Shown here one piece after another: positions 5,918-11,841 of a stretch of DNA of 11,841 nucleotides. A program made the position numbers and the translations under genes. Location of the stretch: the NCBI GenBank assembly GCA_045862995.1, contig BTVX01000044.1, forward strand, positions 1-11,841, read 5' to 3'. Positions within the stretch are counted from its first letter, which is position 1, and each line of letters starts with the position of its first letter. This stretch comes from UBA2387 sp019454665. GTDB taxonomy: Bacteria > Armatimonadota > Fimbriimonadia > Fimbriimonadales > Fimbriimonadaceae. The notes beneath the pieces were generated by a model. The model did no database searches. It saw only the letters and a list, made by a program, of their open reading frames with translations, and was not told the DNA's origin.

Positions 5918-6610
5918 ATGCCCATGTGGTTACATCATGTGGTCATCGCTGCGTCGTCGCTCGTCGAGGCCCAGGCACCCATCGTTACCGACCGTCCCGA
6001 CTTCACCGAGTCCACTTCAGTCGTGGCTAAGGGGTGGCAGATCGAATCGGGGGCGACTTGGTCGAAGCCCCGAGACGGTGCGTCGCTGGCCCTCCCGGAG
6101 ACCCTGGTTCGATGGAGCGCAGGGCCGGCGCTCGAAGCAAGGCTGGAGCTGCCCGACTACACGGCAAGCAAGGATGCCCAGGCATGGGGCGAGGTTGGCC
6201 TCGGCCTGAAGGGAGGTCTGAACGCTCCGCGCGGGTTGGACGGTTCGGCCTGGATCGCCTCGATCGGGATGCCCACCGAGGGTGCCGCAGCCCGCCCATC
6301 GCTTTCTGCGGCTTGGGTCTGGGACAAGGCGCTGCGCCGCGGCACGGTCGCTGGGATGTCCTCTGCCCGTTGGGCGGATGGGAAGGTCGGCTGGATGCAG
6401 ACGTTGACCCTGTCCACCGATTTGACTCCGAACACGTCGGCCTTCGTCGAGGGCGTCGCCCAGGGCATGCGGAAGGTCGAGGACACGATCCTGCACCTGG
6501 GCGTGGCCCATCGGCCCGACCCGCGTCGCCAGTGGGACATCCATGTGGGCTTCGGGCGCGCCTCGGCATCAGGCACGTTCATCGGCATCGGCTACAGCGA
6601 GCGGAGGTGA
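5918..6610 (+). CDS. Putative outer-membrane beta-barrel protein (MetA phenol-degradation-like family)
   Basis: A 230-residue protein with a short signal peptide ending near VEAQA (residue 20), then PIVTDRPDFTEST (21-33) and GWQIESGATW (39-48). TDRPDFTES followed by a Q-E-S-G strand is the hallmark of the Phenol_MetA_deg outer-membrane family. The remainder alternates polar and hydrophobic residues in strands, for example ARLELPDY, AWGEVGLGLKGG, GWMQTLTLSTDL and FVEGVAQG, and ends in a strand (FIGIGYSERR) that lacks the usual terminal aromatic residue. In this family the protein is thought to be a porin-like or transport barrel, but substrates are mostly unproven, so the pathway name should not be taken literally. 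The ATG at 5924 (residue 3) is an alternative start. trxB follows after 46 bases and may be read through from this gene. Confidence 0.75.
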   Translation: MPMWLHHVVIAASSLVEAQAPIVTDRPDFTESTSVVAKGWQIESGATWSKPRDGASLALPETLVRWSAGPALEARLELPDYTASKDAQAWGEVGLGLKGGLNAPRGLDGSAWIASIGMPTEGAAARPSLSAAWVWDKALRRGTVAGMSSARWADGKVGWMQTLTLSTDLTPNTSAFVEGVAQGMRKVEDTILHLGVAHRPDPRRQWDIHVGFGRASASGTFIGIGYSERR

Positions 6611-6656
6611 GCCAAAGGCACGCGCGGGGGGCTTGCAGAGAGGTACCTTCACCGCA

Positions 6657-7610
6657 GTGAACACGATCCACAACGTCGCCATCATCGGCTCGGGCCCTGC
6701 TGGATACACCGCCGCGCTCTACACCGGGCGCGCCAGCCTCGAACCCGTCCTTTTTTCGGGTCTCGAACCCGGCGGACAGCTGATGATCACGACGGACGTC
6801 GAGAACTATCCCGGCTTCCCCGAGGGCATCATGGGCCCCGAGATGATGGCCCTGTTCCGCAAGCAGTGCGAACGCTTCGGCACCCAGATCCACGACACCC
6901 AGATCACCCGGGTGGACCTCTCCGCGAGGCCGTTTCGGCTCTGGGCGGGCGACCAGGAGTTCCAATCGAAGACCGTGATCGTCGCCACCGGCGCCTCGGC
7001 CAAGTGGCTCGGCCTGGAAAGCGAAGTCACCTTCGGCGGCTACGGCGTGAGCGCCTGCGCCACGTGCGACGGGTTCTTCTTCCGCAACAAAGAGGTCATC
7101 GTGGTCGGCGGCGGCGATACGGCCATGGAAGAGGCCAACTACCTCACGCGCATGTGCGCCAAGGTCTATCTGGTCCACCGGCGCGGCGAGTTCCGCGCCA
7201 GCAAGATCATGCAGGACCGCGTGCTCGCCAACCCCAAGATCGAGGTGATTTGGAACACTGGACTGGACGAGATTCTGGGCGAGCACGAGCCCCACAAGCG
7301 CGTCACCGGCGTTCGGCTGAAGGACACCCGCGACGGCTCCACCCGCGAAATGCCCATCTCCGGCGTGTTCATCGCCATCGGCCACAAGCCCAACAGCGAC
7401 TTGTTCAAGGGCGTGCTCGACATGGACGACGTGGGCTACCTCAGGGTGCAGCACGGTTCGACCCGCACCAACATCGAGGGCGTGTTCGCGTGCGGCGACG
7501 TGGCGGACAGCGTGTACCGGCAGGCCGTGACTGCTGCCGGAACGGGGTGCATGGCGGCGATTGATGCCGAGCGGTGGCTGGAGGCCAACGCGCACGATCT
7601 GGGCGCCTGA
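6657..7610 (+). CDS. trxB: Thioredoxin reductase (NADPH)
   Basis: A 317-residue flavoprotein of the usual length for bacterial TrxB. Visible motifs in order: FAD-binding GSGPAG (11-16), PGGQL (38-42), NYPGFPEG (50-57), ATGASAKWLG (110-119), the redox-active CATC pair (C134, C137) within SACATCDGFFF, the NADPH-binding GGGDTAMEEA (151-160), HRRGEFRAS (174-182) for NADPH phosphate recognition, and the closing FAD motif GVFACGDVAD (275-284) followed by RQAVTAAGTGCMAA. It transfers electrons from NADPH to thioredoxin in the cytoplasm. The GTG at 6657 is chosen because the first conserved strand starts right after it. GAGAGG (6638-6643) upstream is a ribosome site at a rather long 13-base spacing. 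The frame is open further left into the preceding gene. No thioredoxin gene is adjacent. Confidence 0.96.
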   Translation: MNTIHNVAIIGSGPAGYTAALYTGRASLEPVLFSGLEPGGQLMITTDVENYPGFPEGIMGPEMMALFRKQCERFGTQIHDTQITRVDLSARPFRLWAGDQEFQSKTVIVATGASAKWLGLESEVTFGGYGVSACATCDGFFFRNKEVIVVGGGDTAMEEANYLTRMCAKVYLVHRRGEFRASKIMQDRVLANPKIEVIWNTGLDEILGEHEPHKRVTGVRLKDTRDGSTREMPISGVFIAIGHKPNSDLFKGVLDMDDVGYLRVQHGSTRTNIEGVFACGDVADSVYRQAVTAAGTGCMAAIDAERWLEANAHDLGA

Positions 7611-7615
7611 CGCGT

Positions 7616-7621
7616 TAGATT
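7616..7621 (+). promoter_or_regulatory. -10-like box 5 bases before the peptidase gene (possible leaderless start)
   Basis: TAGATT lies in the 16-base gap between trxB and the next gene, five bases before the ATG at 7627. No ribosome site is seen in front of that ATG. A transcript starting at the ATG itself would be leaderless. No -35 box is visible. Confidence 0.35.
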
Positions 7622-7626
7622 CAAGC

Positions 7627-8736
7627 ATGGTCGCTTCACTCTTGGCACTCGGCGTGATGGCTCTGGGCTCGGCCCAGGGGTCGGCGCGCTTTCTCGACCT
7701 CCCCAGCCCCTTCGGCTCGGAATCTAGGGTGAAGATTACGGAAAACCTCGACCGGCTGGAGATTCCCAAGATCGCTCCGAAGAACCCGAGTTGGGCTTAC
7801 GAGTGGTCGGCGTCCGGCTTCGGTCAGGCGCGTCCTGGCGGCACGTTCGCGTTGCGAACGGTCGTCTACTCGCAGAAGCCACGCGGCGACCACAGGCTCA
7901 GCGTGGCCCGCTTGCTCATGCGGCTCTGGGAGTTCAACATGAACCGCTTCCAGACGGACAACCCTTCGCCGTGCGACGGGATCGTGACCGTCTACCTCAG
8001 CTTCGGGGGCTCGGCTGGCGGCGAGCAGATGTTCGCCCGCGATCCGCAATTGCTCAAACTGGGCGGCGAGAACGACAAGGTCAACACGATCTACATCTAC
8101 GACATAGACACGTTCAAGGACCCCGTCCAGATGGTCCGCGAGATCGCCCACGAGTACGGCCACGCCACGCACGCCACCATCGGCGGACGGCAGTATCTCA
8201 CCGACATCGGGGGGTTCAAGGAGCCCGAGCCGTGGGCGGCAGGCTATCTCGGCGAGAGGCTGTTTATGCGCTGGCTGCGCGACCAACTCCGCGACGGGAA
8301 GCTGACCCCCGAGGACACCATGGGCGCGACTCTGGAACAACTCGACCCGTGGGTGAAGGCCTACTGCGACCCGCTCGAAGACGCGGTGGCCAAGAACGGT
8401 CCCGACTTCGCGACGCTGCGCCGAGACGACGCCAAAGGGATGGACGCCTTGATCGGTTTGGTCCTCTACATGGAGCGCTTCCTCACCGCCTCGGAGCTGC
8501 GACAGACCTTCTACCTGAACGAGCAGCGGAAGGCCTTCACGCTTCCCGCCGCTCTTCTCAAGGCGATCGAGCCGAAGGAGGAGGTTTCCTGGACGTTCCC
8601 TGCCGCCTGGAAGGGACGCCCCATCTGGGTGCCCGCTGGGCCTTTCAAAATCGCCGGCTCGACCGAGAGCAGGAACGACTGGGCGAAGGTGACCGTGCCC
8701 GAGGACGGCATCGTGCGGCTGACCAAGGGCAAGTAA
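7627..8736 (+). CDS. Secreted HExxH zinc metallopeptidase candidate
   Basis: A 369-residue protein starting at the ATG at 7627; upstream in-frame starts lie inside trxB and are rejected. MVASLLALGVMALGSAQ is a signal peptide, so the enzyme probably acts in the periplasm or outside the cell. Residues 171-182 (REIAHEYGHATH) contain a zinc-binding HEYGH motif (H175, E176, H179). Third-ligand candidates are E201 or E210 in EPEPWAAGYLGE, about 20-30 residues later, as in gluzincins. Before it, IVTVYLSFGGSAGGEQ and VNTIYIYDIDTF look like the beta-sheet edge of a metallopeptidase domain. The C-terminal part (about 320-369) is probably a small beta domain. I cannot assign a named peptidase family; substrate unknown. 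It is followed 3 bases later by the exopolyphosphatase gene, so it appears to head the polyphosphate unit. Confidence 0.72.
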   Translation: MVASLLALGVMALGSAQGSARFLDLPSPFGSESRVKITENLDRLEIPKIAPKNPSWAYEWSASGFGQARPGGTFALRTVVYSQKPRGDHRLSVARLLMRLWEFNMNRFQTDNPSPCDGIVTVYLSFGGSAGGEQMFARDPQLLKLGGENDKVNTIYIYDIDTFKDPVQMVREIAHEYGHATHATIGGRQYLTDIGGFKEPEPWAAGYLGERLFMRWLRDQLRDGKLTPEDTMGATLEQLDPWVKAYCDPLEDAVAKNGPDFATLRRDDAKGMDALIGLVLYMERFLTASELRQTFYLNEQRKAFTLPAALLKAIEPKEEVSWTFPAAWKGRPIWVPAGPFKIAGSTESRNDWAKVTVPEDGIVRLTKGK

Positions 8737-8739
8737 CCC

Positions 8740-9633
8740 ATGAGAACGCTGGCCACGGTCGACATCGGGAGCAACACGGCCCATCTGCTCATCGCGCGCA
8801 CCGATGGCCGACGCCTGACCCGCATGGTCAACCGCTCCGAGTGGCTGTCGTTGGGCGAGATCGTCTCGGCTGAGCGAGAGCTTCCCGAGGCCACGATCAA
8901 CGACGTCATCCAGGCGCTGCAGCGGTTCAAGGCGCTGGCTCAGGCCGAAGGCGCTGAGCCGCTGACGGTGTTCGCGACCGAAGCCGTTCGTGCGGCGGCC
9001 AACCATAGCGACGCGCTCGACCAGATCGAGCAGGCAACCGGGCTTCGCGTCGAACTCGCCAGCCCAAGGCGCGAAGCCGAACTCGGTGTGCTCGGGGCGA
9101 GCTTGGACACCCAGTTCTGGGGCGCGATGGCCTATGTCGAAGCCGGCGGAGGGAGCATCCAGATCGCGCACACCCATGGCGACGCGATTCTGGATGAGCG
9201 CTCGTTGCCGTTGGGCACGGGCCGGCTCATCGCGACCTTCGGCCTGGGCCAGCCCTGCTCGCCCACGACCTTGGAGCGTCTGGAGCGGTTCGTCGAAGAG
9301 ACGCTGAGCGAGGCCGAGCTGGCCCAGGTGCCGCGCGTCGTGGCCTCGGGTGGCGTGGCGCGAGGGCTGTGGCGCGCGCTGCATCCCGACGGCGACCGTG
9401 CCCTTGCCTTGCCCGAGTTGGATTACATCGTTTGGAGCGCGCAGCGGCTTCGCGTATCGCAGATCGTCGCGCGGTTCTCGGTCAAAGAGAAGCGTGCCGC
9501 CACGCTGCTGCCCGGCGCAGTTGCCTACCGCGCGATTTTGCGGCGGCTGGGCGCCGTCGAAATGACCGTCAGTTCTTACGGCGTGCGCGAGGGCGCGCTG
9601 TTGGAGCAGGCGCGACAGGGGGGCAAGCGTTGA
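8740..9633 (+). CDS. ppx: Exopolyphosphatase / Ppx-GppA family phosphatase
   Basis: A 297-residue protein, the short (about 300-residue) form of the family without the C-terminal HD-like domains of E. coli Ppx. The actin-like fold shows DIGSNTAHLLI (8-18, first phosphate loop), FATEAVRAAAN (78-88), REAELGVLGA (111-120, where E112 aligns with the catalytic Glu), EAGGGSIQI (134-142, second phosphate loop), PLGTGRL (157-163), ASGGVARGL (202-210) and SSYGVREGAL (278-287). Expected role: release of terminal phosphate from polyphosphate, or from (p)ppGpp in GppA-like members. The second loop is unusual: the family pattern D-x-GGGS-T-E is E-A-GGGS-I-Q here. The gene begins 3 bases after the peptidase gene and its TGA overlaps the ppk start. 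Joint transcription with ppk1 strongly supports a polyphosphate role. Confidence 0.9.
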   Translation: MRTLATVDIGSNTAHLLIARTDGRRLTRMVNRSEWLSLGEIVSAERELPEATINDVIQALQRFKALAQAEGAEPLTVFATEAVRAAANHSDALDQIEQATGLRVELASPRREAELGVLGASLDTQFWGAMAYVEAGGGSIQIAHTHGDAILDERSLPLGTGRLIATFGLGQPCSPTTLERLERFVEETLSEAELAQVPRVVASGGVARGLWRALHPDGDRALALPELDYIVWSAQRLRVSQIVARFSVKEKRAATLLPGAVAYRAILRRLGAVEMTVSSYGVREGALLEQARQGGKR

Positions 9634-11675
9634 GACGCCGTTCCGACGCCGTGAACGAGCCCAGGTACCTCAATCGCGAGCTAAGCTGGCTCCGGTTCAA
9701 CGCGCGCGTTTTGGAGCTTGCCGAGGACGAGACGACGCCCCTGCTGGAACGCCTGTTCTACCTTTCCATCTTCGAGTCGAATCTGGACGAGTTCTACATG
9801 GTCCGCGTTTCGGGTTGGATGGAGCAACGGGACAGCGGCGGGTTGCAGCTCACCGTGGACGGCCTCACGCCTCAGGAGCAACTCGAACTCGTCCGCGAGC
9901 ATGCCCTACCGCTTCGAGTGCGGGCGGCGGGTGCGTTGGAGGCTCTTTGGCCCTTGTTGGCTCAGGAGGGCATTCGGCTGCGACGCATCGAGGAACTGGA
10001 CGAAGCCCAGCGCGCGTGGCTGGCCGACAAGTTCCAGCGGGACGTGTTCCCCGTATGCACGCCGCTCATCCTGCATCCCAGCCCTTCACCACCCTTCATC
10101 TCGAACCGCAGCCTGAACCTGGCCGTCGTCATCGGGGACAAGAAGGCGCCCAAGCTGGCGCGAGTCAAGGTTCCGTCGGTGTTGCCACGGTTCATCGCTC
10201 TGCCCGGGGGACGGGATTTCGTGACGAGCGAAGACCTGCTGGCGCACCACCTTGAAACCCTCTTTCCGGGCGTCCAGTTGCGGGAAACGCACCTGTTCCG
10301 AGTCGTACGGGATGCCGACATCGAGATCCGCGAGACCGACGCTGCCGACCTCGTGACCACCATCGAGGAGACGATTCGCGCCCGACGCTTCGGTGCTGCG
10401 GTGTTGCTCGAAGTCGCCCCGAAGATGCCCAAGGAAGTTCGTCGGACGCTGCGCACCATTCTTGACCTGGATGAGGAAGACGTGTTCGAGGTGCCCGGGA
10501 TGCTGGGAATGGAGGGTCTTTCGGACCTGGCTTCCCTGCCCAAGCCCAAGCTGCGGTATCCCCGACATACTCCCGTGCTCAGCGAGCGCTTGCGCGAAGG
10601 CAACCTCTTCGCCACCATCGCCAAGGGCGACGTCTTGGTCCATCACCCCTTCGATGGCTTCGCATCGGTCGAGGGATTCGTCCGCGCCGCTGCCAACGAC
10701 CCGGCCGTCATCGGCATCAAGCAGACGCTCTACCGGGTGGGTGCCGAGTCGCCGATCGTGGACGCCCTGTTGCAGGCCGCTGAGGCGGGCAAGCAAGTGG
10801 CGGCGATGGTCGAACTCAAGGCCCGGTTCGACGAAAGCAACAACCTGGTGTGGGCGCGCAAGCTGGAGCGGGCGGGCGTACACGTCACCTACGGGTTTGC
10901 CGAGATGAAGACCCACGCCAAGATGTGCCTCGTCGTGCGCCGCGAGCCCAAAGGCATCCGCTCGTACGCGCACGTGGGCACGGGCAACTACAACCCCTCG
11001 ACCGCGCGCGTCTACACCGATCTGGGCCTGTTCACGTGCGACAAGGAGATCACGCAGGACGTGGCCGAACTGTTCAACCTGCTCACCGGCTTCTCGAAGC
11101 AGGAGTCGTTCCGCGCGTTGGTGGTCGCCCCCTTGAACCTGCGCGAGGGCATCATCGAGCGGATCGAGCGCGAGGCGAAACACTTCCAGGCCACGGGCAA
11201 GGGCCACATCGTGTTCAAGGTGAACAGCTTGGTGGACCCCGAAGTGATTGACGCCCTGTACGAAGCGAGTGCGGTGGGCGTGCCGATTGATCTGATCGTG
11301 CGCGGCGTCTGTTGCCTTCGGCCGGGAGTCGAGGGGTTGAGCAAGACGATCAGGGTGCGTTCGATTCTGGGGCGGTTCTTGGAACACTCGCGCGTGTATT
11401 GGTTCGAGAACGGAGGCACGCCCGACGTGCTCATCGGGAGCGCCGACCTCATGCCCCGCAACCTCGACCGGCGCATCGAGACGCTGGTCCCCGTCCGAGC
11501 GAAGAAGCTGGTCATCCACTTGCGAAGCGTGGTGCTGGAGGCTTACCTGCAAGACCAGTCGAACGCTTGGACGCTCGACTTGAATGGCCTGTACAAGCGC
11601 TCCCGGAAGAAGAACTCGATCTCCGCGCAGAAGTCGTTGGCCGAAACCCCGACCGCTGGCAGCGTGGTGGCGTAG
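9630..11675 (+). CDS. ppk1: Polyphosphate kinase 1
   Basis: A 681-residue enzyme that reversibly builds polyphosphate from ATP. The N-terminal domain opens with YLNRELSWLRFNARVLELA (13-31) and NLDEFYMVRV (51-60), typical of PPK1. The catalytic phospholipase-D-like half contains IKQTLYRV (363-370), KTHAKM (427-432) with the phosphate-accepting H429, GTGNYNPSTARVYTD (450-464), and RFLEHSRVYWFENGG (582-596) with the second conserved H586. VNSLVD and the IGSADLMPRNLDRRIE stretch near the end are also family signatures, so the enzyme looks intact. The start is taken as TTG at 9630, which overlaps the ppx stop (TTGA) and has AGGGGGG (9617-9623) six bases before it. GTG at 9651 (674 residues) is the alternative but has no ribosome site. 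The overlap suggests coupled translation with ppx. Confidence 0.96.
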   Translation: MRRRSDAVNEPRYLNRELSWLRFNARVLELAEDETTPLLERLFYLSIFESNLDEFYMVRVSGWMEQRDSGGLQLTVDGLTPQEQLELVREHALPLRVRAAGALEALWPLLAQEGIRLRRIEELDEAQRAWLADKFQRDVFPVCTPLILHPSPSPPFISNRSLNLAVVIGDKKAPKLARVKVPSVLPRFIALPGGRDFVTSEDLLAHHLETLFPGVQLRETHLFRVVRDADIEIRETDAADLVTTIEETIRARRFGAAVLLEVAPKMPKEVRRTLRTILDLDEEDVFEVPGMLGMEGLSDLASLPKPKLRYPRHTPVLSERLREGNLFATIAKGDVLVHHPFDGFASVEGFVRAAANDPAVIGIKQTLYRVGAESPIVDALLQAAEAGKQVAAMVELKARFDESNNLVWARKLERAGVHVTYGFAEMKTHAKMCLVVRREPKGIRSYAHVGTGNYNPSTARVYTDLGLFTCDKEITQDVAELFNLLTGFSKQESFRALVVAPLNLREGIIERIEREAKHFQATGKGHIVFKVNSLVDPEVIDALYEASAVGVPIDLIVRGVCCLRPGVEGLSKTIRVRSILGRFLEHSRVYWFENGGTPDVLIGSADLMPRNLDRRIETLVPVRAKKLVIHLRSVVLEAYLQDQSNAWTLDLNGLYKRSRKKNSISAQKSLAETPTAGSVVA

Positions 11676-11686
11676 GGTATGGATTG

Positions 11687-11819
11687 GCCGAGAATGGAAC
11701 TCCTTATTGGTGAGCAAACCCCGGCGGGACGGCACGGTCTGCCGGGCAGGGACGTTCTCGGCGGACGGTAAATGGTCGAGCCCGGTCAGACCGTGGCACC
11801 CCGAAATCGAGGTTCGGTG
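11687..11819 (+). other. Gene-free 3' end with several inverted repeats, possible structured RNA
   Basis: The 166 bases after ppk1 hold no convincing gene; the open frames are short (a 30-codon frame at 11679-11771, an edge frame from 11772) and have no family features. Four pairings are seen: 11687-11696 with 11753-11762 (10 bp, one G-U); 11720-11725 with 11741-11746 (6 bp); 11733-11741 with 11787-11795 (9 bp, perfect); 11801-11805 with 11813-11817 (5 bp). The third crosses the first and overlaps the second, so they would be alternatives or a pseudoknot. There is no T tract, so this is not a plain terminator. I do not recognise tmRNA, RNase P, SRP RNA or a known riboswitch signature. Confidence 0.35.
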
Positions 11820-11841
11820 TTGCCTGGTGAGCGGCCAATGT

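Noticed and set aside
6579..7769. Long minus-strand open frame (396 codons)
   Set aside because: It is antisense to trxB and has no protein-family features.
7636..9384. Long minus-strand open frame (582 codons)
   Set aside because: It covers the peptidase and ppx genes on the other strand; low-complexity Arg/Gly/Leu/His composition and no motifs.
10086..11735. Long minus-strand open frame (549 codons)
   Set aside because: It is antisense to ppk1, whose catalytic motifs are intact. No recognisable domain in the antisense translation.
11679..11771. 30-codon plus-strand frame right after ppk1
   Set aside because: No ribosome site and no features. It overlaps the inverted repeats, which explain the region at least as well.
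11704..11841. Minus-strand frame entering from the right edge (45 codons)
   Set aside because: Arg/Pro-rich translation with no motif. It could be the end of a gene beyond the window, but the sequence shown does not support that.

Overview
The window is high-GC DNA from a diderm, probably environmental bacterium. The best taxonomic hints are a stand-alone type IV prepilin-like protein with an N-terminal helix followed by FPVYAQAK and a late FADGHV motif, a style common in Armatimonadota (Fimbriimonadia-like), plus a PEP-CTERM protein and an outer-membrane beta-barrel candidate. This placement is inference from protein style only. No tRNA, rRNA, CRISPR array, insertion sequence or phage gene was seen.

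Layout. The left part (1-3301) is read on the minus strand. It holds, in transcription order, a secreted DUF1573-type protein with a decayed matrixin-like domain (3301-1685), a four-heme cytochrome with a UshA-like N-terminal half (1675-407), and a secreted protein cut by the left edge (327-1). The first two are 9 bases apart and form a clear two-gene unit. A short divergent region then leads to a 61-residue two-helix membrane protein on the plus strand (3460-3645). A strong hairpin (3663-3697) separates it from a convergent minus-strand pair: a prepilin-like protein (4781-3945) followed 6 bases later by a 74-residue single-helix membrane protein.

A 300-base divergent control region (4782-5081) carries good promoter candidates in both directions and a short tandem repeat. 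From it, a PEP-CTERM surface protein (5082-5828) is read rightward and ends at a perfect 17-bp terminator hairpin. The rest is read on the plus strand: a putative outer-membrane MetA-type beta-barrel protein (5918-6610), thioredoxin reductase trxB (6657-7610), a secreted HExxH metallopeptidase candidate (7627-8736), a Ppx/GppA-type exopolyphosphatase (8740-9633) and polyphosphate kinase ppk1 (9630-11675). The last three are tightly packed (3-base gap, then a 4-base TTGA overlap), so polyphosphate synthesis and breakdown are probably co-expressed with the peptidase. The right-hand 166 bases carry no convincing gene but contain several matched inverted repeats that could fold as RNA.

Most of the window is envelope, secretion, redox and polyphosphate housekeeping. 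The points most worth following are the DUF1573/pseudo-matrixin plus tetraheme cytochrome module, the altered phosphate loop of the Ppx homologue, two genes whose -10-like boxes lie where leaderless transcripts would start, and the possible structured RNA after ppk1.
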